Positions 8,497-17,489 of a stretch of DNA of 64,000 nt are shown here, piece after piece. The DNA lies in the NCBI RefSeq assembly GCF_000020365.1, contig NC_012108.1:310001-374000 (forward strand). The letters are read 5' to 3'. The notes under the pieces were generated by a model. The model saw nothing but the letters and a program-made list of their open reading frames with translations, searched no databases and was not told the origin of the DNA. Each line of letters opens with the position of its first letter. The first letter of the stretch is position 1. This DNA comes from Desulforapulum autotrophicum HRM2. Its GTDB lineage: Bacteria > Desulfobacterota > Desulfobacteria > Desulfobacterales > Desulfobacteraceae. The translations under genes and the position numbers were made by a program.

Positions 8497-10431
8497 ATGA
8501 CGTCTAAACGAAACATATACCTTAAAATGAAGAGTATTGAAGAGGCAAAAAAGATCCTCTTTGACAAATTTTCCACCCTTGCAACCATGGGTTCTGAGAC
8601 CATTTCTTCGGTGGAGGCCCAGGGACGGGTTCTGGTTGAGCCTGCCGTTGCGGCCCTGTCGTCTCCAAACTTCCATGCGGCAGCCATGGACGGTATTGCC
8701 GTGGATGCCGGCGTTACCTTTGGCGCCAGTCCGGACGCTCCCATTGTTTTGCACCCGGGGGCGGACGCCTTCTGGGTCAACACCGGCCATGTCATGCCCG
8801 AAGGTACCAATGCCGTGATTATGATCGAAAACCTGAACATTCTTGACGACCAGGGTGTTGAGATCGAGGCGCCGGTATTTCCCTGGCAGAATGTCAGAAA
8901 AATGGGTGAGGACATTGTGGCAACAGAGCTTTTGTTTCCCCGGGGTCACACAATCACGGCTTACTCCATGGGGGCACTGGTATCAGGGGGTGTTTTTTCT
9001 GTTTGCGTCAGAAAACGACCGAATGTGCTCATTATTCCCACGGGTAATGAGCTCAGACAGTGGGAAAAGATCCAACAGCGGGGAATGGTGCCAGGGGAAG
9101 TTATTGATTCAAATTCCCACGTGCTTGCCGCCCTGTGCCGGGATCATGGGGCAACCAGCCTTTGTCACACCCTTTTAAAGGACAATCTTGAAACCATGAC
9201 GGCTGCTGTGGAAGAGGCGATCATAAAGGGGGTTGACATGGTTCTCATTATCGGAGGATCGTCTGCCGGATCAGAGGATTTTGCAAAACCCATTGTTGAA
9301 GCCCTTGGCGAAGTTCTTCTCCACGGGGTTACCATGATGCCGGGCAAACCCGTTCTTTTCGGAACCATTCAAGGAAAGCCCGTGTTCGGCATTCCCGGTT
9401 ACCCCGTATCGGCCATTGTCGCTTTTGAGCAGTTTGCCGGACCCCTGCTTTTGTCCATGCAGGGTCTTTACAGGCCCGACCGGGAAAAGGCCATGGTGAT
9501 ACCCGGCAGAAAGATGGCATCAAAGCTCGGTCAGGAGGAGTTTGTCCGGGTAAAGATCGGATCCGTGGACGGCCGTCTCATCGCTTCACAGCTTCCCAGG
9601 GGGGCGGGGAGCATTACCACCCTGACCCGTGCCGACGGCATCATCCGCATTCCTGCAGACACCGAGGGGATCCAGGAGGGGGTCCCGGTTGAGGCTGAGT
9701 TCTTAAGACCCCGGATTGCCATTGAAAAGACCATCGTTATCACCGGTTCCCATGACAACACCCTGGATGTTCTTGCCGATCAGATCCGGCGAACCGCCAA
9801 TGGAGTCAGCATCTCCTCGAGTCATGTGGGCAGCATGGGCGGTCTCATGGCCATCAAAAAAGGGACCTGTCACATGGCCGGGGCCCACCTGCTTGACCCC
9901 GACGACGGCTCCTACAACCTTTCATACATAAAACGGTACCTGCCCGGGGAATCTGTTTGGGTGGTAAACCTTGTCATGCGGGATCAGGGGCTCATGGTCC
10001 CAAGGGGGAACCCCAGGGGGATCCAGGGCATGGAAGATCTCAAGTCAAAGGATCTGATGTTCATTAACCGCCAGGCCGGATCCGGCACCCGGATACTGTT
10101 TGATTACAAGCTCGGGGCCCTGGGGCTGAAGCCCGATGACATCAAAGGGTATACCGCTGAAGAGTACACCCACATGTCCGTTGCCGTAGCTGTTCTGTCG
10201 GGCAGGGCAGATGCAGGCCTTGGCATTCACGCAGCAGCAAAGGCCCTGGAGCTTGACTTTATCCCCGTTGTCACTGAAGAGTATGACCTGATCATTCCGG
10301 ACCGATTTTTCAACACGGACAAGGTCCAGACGCTCATCGAAACCATCCGGACAGATGCTTTCAAAAGTCGTGTCCAGTCCCTTGGGGGGTATGGAACTGA
10401 AAAGACAGGTGAAATTATATTTAAGAGTTAG
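8497..10431 (+). CDS. MoeA-like molybdopterin biosynthesis protein fused to a C-terminal substrate-binding (PBP-like) domain
   Basis: A 644-residue protein. I start it at the ATG at 8497, preceded by GGGGAAAAACCC; an upstream in-frame start at 8455 lies inside the tandem repeat. Residues about 10-410 are a full MoeA domain (AAAMDGIAVDAG, GEVIDSNSHVL, IIGGSSAGSEDF, MPGKPVLFGT, FGIPGYPVSAIVAFEQF). Residues about 425-640 match the periplasmic-binding-like domain often fused to MoeA or ModE-type regulators (GSHDNTLDVLADQIR, NRQAGSGTR, GRADAGLGIHAAAKALELDF). There is no signal peptide, so the binding domain is cytoplasmic and may sense or deliver molybdate or tungstate; that role is inferred. It ends eight bases from the convergent citrate synthase gene. 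Confidence 0.9.
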   Translation: MTSKRNIYLKMKSIEEAKKILFDKFSTLATMGSETISSVEAQGRVLVEPAVAALSSPNFHAAAMDGIAVDAGVTFGASPDAPIVLHPGADAFWVNTGHVMPEGTNAVIMIENLNILDDQGVEIEAPVFPWQNVRKMGEDIVATELLFPRGHTITAYSMGALVSGGVFSVCVRKRPNVLIIPTGNELRQWEKIQQRGMVPGEVIDSNSHVLAALCRDHGATSLCHTLLKDNLETMTAAVEEAIIKGVDMVLIIGGSSAGSEDFAKPIVEALGEVLLHGVTMMPGKPVLFGTIQGKPVFGIPGYPVSAIVAFEQFAGPLLLSMQGLYRPDREKAMVIPGRKMASKLGQEEFVRVKIGSVDGRLIASQLPRGAGSITTLTRADGIIRIPADTEGIQEGVPVEAEFLRPRIAIEKTIVITGSHDNTLDVLADQIRRTANGVSISSSHVGSMGGLMAIKKGTCHMAGAHLLDPDDGSYNLSYIKRYLPGESVWVVNLVMRDQGLMVPRGNPRGIQGMEDLKSKDLMFINRQAGSGTRILFDYKLGALGLKPDDIKGYTAEEYTHMSVAVAVLSGRADAGLGIHAAAKALELDFIPVVTEEYDLIIPDRFFNTDKVQTLIETIRTDAFKSRVQSLGGYGTEKTGEIIFKS

Positions 10432-10439
10432 ATCCTTGT

Positions 10440-11735
10440 TTACCTTTCGTCCATGGGCGTATAATCGGTAATGGTTTCGCCCGTATATACCTGCCGGGGT
10501 CTTGAAATCTTTCTCAGGGGATCCAGAGCATCTTCCCGCCACTGGGCAAGCCAGCCTGGCAGCCGTCCAATGGCAAACATGACGGTGAACATATTGGTGG
10601 GGATCCCCATGGCCCTTAGGACAATTCCCGAATAGAAGTCCACATTGGGGTATAGGTTCTTTTCCTGGAAATAGGGGTCGGCAAGGGCAGCATCCTCAAG
10701 GGCCATGGCAATGTCCAGAAGGGGATCCATACCACCATTTTCGGCGGGCCGGTCCTTCTTCAGGATAAGATCGCACATTTTTTTCATGATCTTTGCCCTG
10801 GGGTCATAGGTCTTGTACACCCTGTGGCCAAACCCCATGAGTCTGAAGGGGTCATTCTTGTCCTTGGCCTTGGCAACGGCCTTGGAAATGGTCAGTCCTT
10901 CGTTTCTGATCTGCTCGAGCATACCGATAACGGCCTGATTGGCGCCTCCGTGGAGGGGTCCCCACAGGGCGGAAATGCCGGCTGATATGGCTGCATAGAC
11001 GTTTACCTGGCCACTGCCCACAACCCTCACGGCTGCCGTGGAGCAGTTCTGCTCGTGGTCGGCATGGAGAATCCAGAACACGTTGAGGGCCTGGACCATG
11101 TCGTAGTCCATTTCATAGGGAATCACGGGGTTGTCAAACATCATGTGGAGAAAATTTGCCGCGTAGGAGTAATCGGGCCGGGGGTAGACGGTCTTGTGTC
11201 CCTTGGAGATCTTGTAGGCCATGGCGGCCATGGTTCTGACCTTGGAGATGAGCCTGAGAAAGGTTATGCTGATATCCTCCTCAAGGTCAATGAGTTCCGG
11301 ATAAAAGCTTCGCATGGCATTGACCATGGCCGAGAGGATTCCCATGGGATGGGCCTTGCTCGGGTAATTCTGGTAAAAGATCTTCATATCCTCGTGGAGA
11401 AGGGACGCATCGTTGAGCATCACACTGGTATGTGTGAGTTCTTCGCGGTTGGGAAGTTTTCCCGTGATCAGCAGGTAGGCTGTTTCCACAAAGGTTGAAC
11501 GCTCTGCAAGCTGTTCAATGGGAATTCCCCGGTAACGAAGAATCCCTCGTTCTCCGTCCATGAAGGTAATGGCGCTGGAACAACTTCCCGTGTTGCCAAA
11601 GCCGGGATCATAGGTGATCAACCCGGTACTGTCTCTAAGAGAACGGATATCAATGGCTCGTTCGCCTTCGCTTCCCGTGATAACAGGCAGTTCAAAGGTT
11701 TTTCCATCAATGGTGAGTGTGGCATGCTGGGACAT
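10440..11735 (-). CDS. gltA: Citrate synthase (Si type)
   Basis: A 431-residue citrate synthase condensing acetyl-CoA and oxaloacetate to citrate. The N-terminal beta-rich region (ATLTIDGKTFELPV), YDPGFGNTGSCSSAITF, ILRYRGIPIEQLA, HADHEQNCSTAAVR, the catalytic GPLHGGANQAV and MGFGHRVYK histidines, and the C-terminal DFYSGIVLRAMGIP block are all present, as in GltA enzymes. The ATG follows AAGGAG at good spacing. It is transcribed leftward alone or with the small zinc-ribbon gene 69 bases upstream. It feeds the oxidative TCA cycle or glutamate synthesis. Confidence 0.96.
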   Translation of the reverse strand: MSQHATLTIDGKTFELPVITGSEGERAIDIRSLRDSTGLITYDPGFGNTGSCSSAITFMDGERGILRYRGIPIEQLAERSTFVETAYLLITGKLPNREELTHTSVMLNDASLLHEDMKIFYQNYPSKAHPMGILSAMVNAMRSFYPELIDLEEDISITFLRLISKVRTMAAMAYKISKGHKTVYPRPDYSYAANFLHMMFDNPVIPYEMDYDMVQALNVFWILHADHEQNCSTAAVRVVGSGQVNVYAAISAGISALWGPLHGGANQAVIGMLEQIRNEGLTISKAVAKAKDKNDPFRLMGFGHRVYKTYDPRAKIMKKMCDLILKKDRPAENGGMDPLLDIAMALEDAALADPYFQEKNLYPNVDFYSGIVLRAMGIPTNMFTVMFAIGRLPGWLAQWREDALDPLRKISRPRQVYTGETITDYTPMDER

Positions 11736-11804
11736 GGAAATCTCCTTAAAATTAGAATCAGGAATCAGAAAAGCTTGATAACGGGAAAAGGACTCGGTAC
11801 AAAA

Positions 11805-12059
11805 TCAGTTTCGACTCTCCCCGGGAACGGTGTAGGTGGTGCATGAACCGCTTGAACAGGTTCTCTCCTGCTTGGAGGCTCCTTTGGCCTGACCGCCCGA
11901 TGAAGAGGGGGCCATGGCGTAGTTTGTGGCGCTCACAACCCTTTCAGCGGCTGACGAGTTGCATTTGGGGCATTTGATTTCAAACTCTTCGTCGCTTTTC
12001 ATGACAAGAACTTCAAAAAAGGTTTCACATTCCGAACATTTAAATTCATATATGGGCAT
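11805..12059 (-). CDS. FmdB family zinc-ribbon protein
   Basis: An 84-residue protein starting MPIYEFKCSECETFF with a second pair in IKCPKCNSSA, so four cysteines make one zinc ribbon in the first 45 residues. The C-terminal half is low in complexity and ends in a cysteine-containing stretch (CSSGSC). This is the usual FmdB/CxxC-CxxC-SSSS arrangement. The family is labelled regulatory, from a gene near formamidase and formylmethanofuran dehydrogenase operons, but its function is not proven. It lies just upstream of citrate synthase in the same direction. Confidence 0.88.
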   Translation of the reverse strand: MPIYEFKCSECETFFEVLVMKSDEEFEIKCPKCNSSAAERVVSATNYAMAPSSSGGQAKGASKQERTCSSGSCTTYTVPGESRN

Positions 12060-12149
12060 GGTACAATCCTTTCCTATTTAGATTTTCTGGGTAATCAGCC
12101 GTTGGCCATATGTTTACAATATTTCATTGTAGTGACGAAGATGGAGATG

Positions 12150-13856
12150 TCAATAGGGGAAATGATTTGTAAGCATCTCCCTTGCATGGGCCAGGGTGGT
12201 GCTGGTGATTTTTTCTCCGCCGATCATGCGTGCAATTTCGGCCACCCGGCTTTCCATGTCTGCCAGGGGCGTTATGGCGGTGGCGGTTCTGCCGTTGTGC
12301 ACCTTTTTTTCGATGCGAAAGTGGCTGGTGCCAAATCTTGCGATCTGGGCAAGATGGGTGATGCAGATCACCTGGTAGGTCTCGGCAAGGGCCCTCAGCT
12401 TTTTGCCGACCTTGTCCGAGGTTTTGCCCCCCACTCCTGAATCAACCTCGTCAAATACAAGGGTGCCAAGGGCCTCTGTTCTGGAAAGAATCGCCTTGAG
12501 GGCAAGGACCACCCGGGAGAGTTCTCCACCCGAAGCGATGCGACTCAACGGCCTTGGCTCTTCACCGGGGTTGGGTGAGATAAGGAAGGAGACCCGGTCC
12601 ATGCCGGTGGGGGAGATCAACCGTTTATCCACGGTGAAATAACCGGTTTCATCTGCGGGGATGTGACCCAGAAAAACCACAAAGCGGGTATTACCCATTT
12701 CAAGTTCGCCAAGCTCTTTTTCAGCAAGATGACCCAGGGTTTCTGCCCCGGCCTTGCGTTTTTCAGAAAGGGTCATGGCTTTTTCCCTGAGGGTTGCAGC
12801 TATTTCTTCAGCCTCTTTTTCAAGGCGGGCAATCCGTTGCTCCACATTGCCCGTCTGTTCCAGGCGTGACTGCATATCTGCATAGCGTTTGAACAGCTGT
12901 TCAAGGGTGCCGCCGTATTTCCGCTTGAGACGCTGGATCAGGTCGAGACGTTCCTCGGTTCTGTCCAGGTGTTCGGGATCAAGATCTATTCTTGAGGTGT
13001 AAATCCTGAGTTCTTCGGCCAGGTCCTCCAGATCGAACAGGGCCTGGGAGGCCTTGCCTGCAATCTGGACAAGGGCAGGATCCAGGGCTGATCGTTTTTC
13101 AAGATCGTTGCGGATGCGACCAAGGCGTTCCAGGATAGCATTTTCCCGGGAAAAGAGCTCATCAACGGCCGAGGTCACACAGGTCAGGATCTCGGTCCCA
13201 TTTTTTAAGCGAAGCCGTTCCTTCTGGAGCGTTTCATCCTCGTCAGCACGGATGTTGGCCGCCTTGATCTCGTCGATCTGGAATTTTAAAAAATCGTTCT
13301 CCTGGTCTGTTTGATCTGCACCAGCCCTGAGTTCATGGATCTGCCTTACCAGGGGATTAAGGGCATTGTAAAGATGCCTGACCTCGGCAGCCAGGGTTTG
13401 GGTCTTGGCAAACCGGTCCAGGATCGACAGGTGATTCTCTTCGTTGAAAAGACTCTGGTGGGCGTGCTGGCTGGATATACCGGCAAGGTTGCAGGTCACC
13501 TGTTTGAGCAGTTGCATGGTCGACTGTCTTGAGTTGATATATACCTTGTGTTTTCCGCTGGCTGCAATGACCCTGCGGATCATGAGCCCTTCATTCGGGT
13601 CCATATCCTGGTCGGCCATGATCAGGGCCGCAGGCGATCCTGGCTCGATATCAAAGGTTGCCTCAAGCTCTGCAATTTTTTCCCCGGTTCGAACAAGATC
13701 CGATGCGGCCCGTCCCCCGAGGAGGAGGTTGACTGCCTCGATGATGATGGATTTTCCCGCACCGGTTTCACCGGTGAGAACCGAGAACCCCCTGGAAAAG
13801 GAAATGCGGATATCATCGATGATCGCAAAGTTTTTTATGGCAAGTTCGCTGAGCAT
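12150..13856 (-). CDS. recN: DNA repair protein RecN
   Basis: A 568-residue SMC-like ATPase for double-strand break repair. I use the ATG at 13856 (MLSELAIKNFAIIDD), which has CAGGAG upstream and the standard RecN N-terminus; the longer frame upstream is only overlap with the neighbouring gene. Walker A (GETGAGKS) is near residue 30, long coiled-coil stretches fill the middle, and the C-terminal signature ASGGELSRV, Walker B VFDEVDSGVGG, and CITHLAQIA are present. The start lies 44 bases inside the upstream Gate-domain gene, giving translational coupling. Confidence 0.96.
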   Translation of the reverse strand: MLSELAIKNFAIIDDIRISFSRGFSVLTGETGAGKSIIIEAVNLLLGGRAASDLVRTGEKIAELEATFDIEPGSPAALIMADQDMDPNEGLMIRRVIAASGKHKVYINSRQSTMQLLKQVTCNLAGISSQHAHQSLFNEENHLSILDRFAKTQTLAAEVRHLYNALNPLVRQIHELRAGADQTDQENDFLKFQIDEIKAANIRADEDETLQKERLRLKNGTEILTCVTSAVDELFSRENAILERLGRIRNDLEKRSALDPALVQIAGKASQALFDLEDLAEELRIYTSRIDLDPEHLDRTEERLDLIQRLKRKYGGTLEQLFKRYADMQSRLEQTGNVEQRIARLEKEAEEIAATLREKAMTLSEKRKAGAETLGHLAEKELGELEMGNTRFVVFLGHIPADETGYFTVDKRLISPTGMDRVSFLISPNPGEEPRPLSRIASGGELSRVVLALKAILSRTEALGTLVFDEVDSGVGGKTSDKVGKKLRALAETYQVICITHLAQIARFGTSHFRIEKKVHNGRTATAITPLADMESRVAEIARMIGGEKITSTTLAHAREMLTNHFPY

Positions 13857-14781
13857 TGATTCTCCTGACAAAGGTTGCAAGATGGAACAGATAGATGGCG
13901 ATAATGGCCGCCACAAGCCTTGGCATCCAAAGCCACAGGGGGGCGATTCCCAGGGAAAGGAAAAGGGCCGGGTCTTCGACCATGGCATGGTTGATGCCGA
14001 TGGAAAGCTGAAGCCGGGTCAGCTCATCCCTAGAGAAATTGTTTGACTTTGCCTCTTCCACAATGACGGCCGCACCATAGGAAAGGCCGAAAATAGCTGC
14101 GGTGAGCCAGAGCATGCCCGTTGCCTGGCTCAGGCCCAGGAGTCGGAAAACAGGGCCTGCGATGCGGACGGTATGATCGATGATGTTAAAGGTCTTCATG
14201 GTTTCAAGGGCGACCATGAGGGTCATGATAATGGCAAAGATCTTGATGCAGAGTGCGATCATCTCCATGCCCCATTGCCGGAGCATGGGAACAAGGGCAG
14301 GATTTTCTGTGACAGCAGTTGCCGATCCTGTAAGGGTTACGGGGTTTGCCACATCCATGATCCCGGCCACAGCAAAGGTGACTGCAAACGAGACAAAAAT
14401 TCTGAATCCTGCCGCAGCAAAGGCGTTAAGTCCAGAGCGACCCTGGATGATGCTCTCCTGGACAATGTTGTGGGAGATGAGCAGAAAAATAGCGATGAGG
14501 GTCATCTGATCCAGGGTCAGGGCCATGGCCGCCATGGCCGCAACAGCTCCGTAAATACCTGTAAACAGCCCGATGATCAGTGGAAGGGCCGCCGATGCCG
14601 GCAGTGAGAGAATCCCCATGGCCGGCTGAATCAGAAAATCGAGACTGTAGAGCCAGCCAGACCAGACAAGCAGGACTGTTGCAAACGAGATGGGAATGAG
14701 AATTTTTAAAAGCCAGAGATAACCTGACCATCCCCGGGCAAGGCCAACCCTTACAGCCGCTGTAAGCCTGGTCGTCATCAT
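13813..14781 (-). CDS. Nucleoside recognition (Gate) domain membrane protein
   Basis: A 322-residue integral membrane protein with about eight to nine hydrophobic segments. Two repeats of the Gate/nucleoside-recognition type are visible: PLIIGLFTGIYGAVAAMAAM near residue 85 and the LTAAIFGLSYGAAVIVEEA region near 225. Members include SpmA/SpmB and YjiH-type proteins, and their substrates are mostly unknown. The start overlaps the livF stop (ATGA), and its 3' end overlaps recN by 44 bases, linking the amino acid transporter operon to recN on one transcript. A transported substrate cannot be assigned. Confidence 0.82.
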   Translation of the reverse strand: MMTTRLTAAVRVGLARGWSGYLWLLKILIPISFATVLLVWSGWLYSLDFLIQPAMGILSLPASAALPLIIGLFTGIYGAVAAMAAMALTLDQMTLIAIFLLISHNIVQESIIQGRSGLNAFAAAGFRIFVSFAVTFAVAGIMDVANPVTLTGSATAVTENPALVPMLRQWGMEMIALCIKIFAIIMTLMVALETMKTFNIIDHTVRIAGPVFRLLGLSQATGMLWLTAAIFGLSYGAAVIVEEAKSNNFSRDELTRLQLSIGINHAMVEDPALFLSLGIAPLWLWMPRLVAAIIAIYLFHLATFVRRINAQRTCHKKLCDHR

Positions 14782-15485
14782 ATCCCCAGGTAGGCTTTTT
14801 TTACATCCTCGTTGGCAAGGAGGTTTTTACCTGTATCGGTCATGGTGATGGTGCCGGTCTCCATGACATAGGCCCTGTTCGCCACCTTAAGGGCAAGGTT
14901 TGCGTTCTGTTCAACCAGCAGGATGGTGGTTCCACTCTCCTGGTTGATCCGCCTTATGATTTCAAATATCCGCTTGGTGATCAGGGGAGCAAGTCCCAGG
15001 GATGGTTCGTCCAGAAGCAGAAGTTTGGGTTTTGACATTAAAGCCCTTGAAATGGCAAGCATCTGTTGTTCGCCGCCTGAAAGGGTCCCCCCCGGCTGGT
15101 TGCGCCGTTCGGCAAGGATGGGAAAAAGTTCAAATATATGATCCATATCTTTTTTGATGTTATGGGTGTCGCTCCTTAAAAAACTTCCCATGTTCAGATT
15201 CTCAGTGACCGACAGGTAGGGAAAAATCCTGCGTCCTTCCGGCACCTGACTGATGCCCAGGGCCACGATTTTTTCCGGGGCCATGGACGTTATATCCTGG
15301 CCCTCAAAGGTGATCGTTCCGTGGCGGGCCGGTACGATCCCGCAAAGGGTCATGAGGGTGGTGGATTTTCCCGCTCCGTTGGCACCGATCAGGGTTATGA
15401 TCTCTCCCTCTTCCACATCCAGGGAGACCTTTTTGAGGGCCTGGATGTTGCCGTAAAACGACTGAATATTTCTGAGCTTAAGCAT
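14778..15485 (-). CDS. livF: Branched-chain amino acid ABC transporter ATP-binding protein LivF
   Basis: A 235-residue ABC ATPase. The ATG at 15485 is chosen because GGAGAGGAG lies just before it; a start five codons earlier would put that site inside the gene. Walker A (GANGAGKSTT) is near residue 38, the Q-loop region is ISQVPEGRRIFP, the signature LSGGEQQM is near 136, and Walker B LLLDEPSLGLAP is near 157. The VPEGR and GLAP features are those of LivF rather than LivG. It energises uptake of leucine, isoleucine, valine or related compounds together with LivG, LivH and LivM. It overlaps livG by eight bases. Confidence 0.93.
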   Translation of the reverse strand: MLKLRNIQSFYGNIQALKKVSLDVEEGEIITLIGANGAGKSTTLMTLCGIVPARHGTITFEGQDITSMAPEKIVALGISQVPEGRRIFPYLSVTENLNMGSFLRSDTHNIKKDMDHIFELFPILAERRNQPGGTLSGGEQQMLAISRALMSKPKLLLLDEPSLGLAPLITKRIFEIIRRINQESGTTILLVEQNANLALKVANRAYVMETGTITMTDTGKNLLANEDVKKAYLGI

Positions 15486-16269
15486 CGATCTCCTCTCCAA
15501 GGTAGGCTTTTATGACAACATCGTTGTTCCTGATCTCTTCAGGGGTCCCTTCGGCAATTTTTTTCCCATAGTCCACCACATGGATGTTGTCTGAAAGGCT
15601 CATGACAAGTTTCATATCGTGTTCGATCAGGAGGATGGATATCTTATCCTCATCCCTGATGCGGATGATCAGATCATCCAGGTCCCGGGTCTCCTGGGGA
15701 TTCATGCCTGCGGCAGGTTCATCAAGGAGCAGCAAAAAGGGGTCGGTTGCCATGGCCCTTGCAATCTCAAGTCTTCGCTGGGCCCCATAGGAAAGGTTTA
15801 CGGCAAGCTCGTTCACAAACTGTTCAAGGCCGATTTTTTTGAGGATGGCATAGCTTTTTTCCGCGATGAATTTTTCTTCAGCCCGTGTGGCAGGTCCCCT
15901 GAGGATTGCCCCGAGGACCCCGGTTTTTGTAACTGGATGGCAGCCGATCATGACATTTTCAAGAACGCTCATGGAGCTAAAGAGTCGGATGTTCTGGAAG
16001 GTCCTGGCCAGGCCGTGTTTTGTGACCACATTGGGCTTGAGTCCATTGATGCGCCGGGCCTTGTTGCCACCATCCCGGGCAATAAGGATGTCACCCCCCG
16101 TGGGGGTGTAGATGCCGGTGACGCAGTTGAAAAAGGTTGTTTTGCCTGCACCATTGGGGCCGATCAGGGCTGCGATCTCTCCTTTTTGGATGGAGATATT
16201 CAGGTGGTCAATGGCTCTGAGGCCCCCAAAGTCCATTGTCAGATTGTTCACTTCAAGAATTGGTTTCAT
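15478..16269 (-). CDS. livG: Branched-chain amino acid ABC transporter ATP-binding protein LivG
   Basis: A 263-residue ABC ATPase with Walker A GPNGAGKTTFF near residue 38, the LivG-specific LARTFQNIRLF Q-loop, signature LSYGAQRRLEIARA near 160, Walker B LLLDEPAAGMNP, and the H-loop LLIEHDMKLVM. The segment between Walker A and the Q-loop contains the family insertion (GLKPNVVTKHG). The ATG overlaps the livM stop as TGATG. The TTG one codon upstream is less likely. It pairs with LivF as the second nucleotide-binding subunit. Confidence 0.93.
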   Translation of the reverse strand: MKPILEVNNLTMDFGGLRAIDHLNISIQKGEIAALIGPNGAGKTTFFNCVTGIYTPTGGDILIARDGGNKARRINGLKPNVVTKHGLARTFQNIRLFSSMSVLENVMIGCHPVTKTGVLGAILRGPATRAEEKFIAEKSYAILKKIGLEQFVNELAVNLSYGAQRRLEIARAMATDPFLLLLDEPAAGMNPQETRDLDDLIIRIRDEDKISILLIEHDMKLVMSLSDNIHVVDYGKKIAEGTPEEIRNNDVVIKAYLGEEIDA

Positions 16270-17474
16270 CAATTTTCCATCTTTCCCTTGAACGTATAGG
16301 TTTTTCTGACGTTTTCAATCATGCCCCCGGGTCGGAACACCATCATGAGAACGAGGACGATGCCGAAGGTGATCATTCTGAACTGTCCAAAATCCCTGAG
16401 GTATTCGGGCAGAAGGATGAGCAGCAGCGCACCTGAAATTACGCCCAGTATGGAGCCCATTCCGCCGAGAACCACCGTGCACAGGATGATCACAGATTCC
16501 CATATAGTGAAGCTTGCCGGGTTAATAAAGGTGGTCTTGGCAGCAAAGATGACGCCCCCCATGCCGGCCCAGGTAGCCCCCAGGGCAAAGGCCCTCAGTT
16601 TGGTCTTTGCCTTGTCGATTCCCATGGCCTGGCAGGCGATCTCATCGTCCTTCAGGGCAACCCAGGCCCGTCCAATCCGTGAGTCCTGGAGTCGGTTGAT
16701 CACAAAGATGGTGAACAGCACCAGGAGGACCAGGATGTAGAACAGATAAATGGTCTTCTGGTCCAGGGTAAGATCAAGGCCGAACAGGGACGGCTTGGGA
16801 ATGTTGGCAATTCCGCTCGGGCCGTGGGAAAATTCGTTCCAGTTTTCCAGCACCAGCCGGATGATTTCTCCAAATCCCAGGGTTACGATGGCAAGATAAT
16901 CTCCCCGGAGTCGCAGCACCGGGTAGCCGAGGAGTATTCCGAAACATCCAGCCAGCAGTCCGCCCAGGGGAAGGGCGACCCAGAAGGTGATTCCGTAGGT
17001 CAGGTTGAGAAGGGCGTAGGAATAGGCCCCAACGGCAAAGAAGGCCACATAACCCAGATCCAGCAGGCCGGCAAGACCGACTACGATGTTGAGCCCCAGA
17101 CCGAGCATCACATAGATGAGGGCTGAAATCATGATGCTGGTCTGATACATGGAAAAAAGATGGGGAAATACAAGGATAAACACCCCAAGGGCCACCAGGG
17201 CCGGAATGTAAAACCTGGGGTTTGCTGTGATGGTCTGCACGAGACCAGGCTTGTCAGAGGTCTCTTTGTTATTGCCCATCTCTTTTTTAATCAGAAGATA
17301 GCGCCAGAGCATGGAAAGAAAAAATGCGCCAATACCCACCCAGAGCATGTTCGCCCACCGCCACTCTACCGTATGGGTAACCGTGTTCACCTTGATCACC
17401 ATGATGGGAAAGGTGAGGAACATGAACCAGACCGATGCTGCCAACGACCGTTTTATTTCATTGTTAGCTGTCAT
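16269..17474 (-). CDS. livM: Branched-chain amino acid ABC transporter permease LivM
   Basis: A 401-residue permease. The core from about residue 95 has the LivM pattern: ALIYVMLGLGLNIVVGLAGLLDLGY, the GYPVLRLRGDYLAIVTLGFGEI EAA-like region, ALKDDEIACQAMGI, and a C-terminal GGMGSILGVISGA. An N-terminal extension of about 90 residues carries two extra membrane helices and a charged linker, as in many long LivM proteins. It forms the membrane channel with LivH. I start at the ATG at 17474, two codons after a possible TTG. It lies 15 bases after livH. Confidence 0.92.
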   Translation of the reverse strand: MTANNEIKRSLAASVWFMFLTFPIMVIKVNTVTHTVEWRWANMLWVGIGAFFLSMLWRYLLIKKEMGNNKETSDKPGLVQTITANPRFYIPALVALGVFILVFPHLFSMYQTSIMISALIYVMLGLGLNIVVGLAGLLDLGYVAFFAVGAYSYALLNLTYGITFWVALPLGGLLAGCFGILLGYPVLRLRGDYLAIVTLGFGEIIRLVLENWNEFSHGPSGIANIPKPSLFGLDLTLDQKTIYLFYILVLLVLFTIFVINRLQDSRIGRAWVALKDDEIACQAMGIDKAKTKLRAFALGATWAGMGGVIFAAKTTFINPASFTIWESVIILCTVVLGGMGSILGVISGALLLILLPEYLRDFGQFRMITFGIVLVLMMVFRPGGMIENVRKTYTFKGKMEN

Positions 17475-17489
17475 AATCAACTCGTCTTT

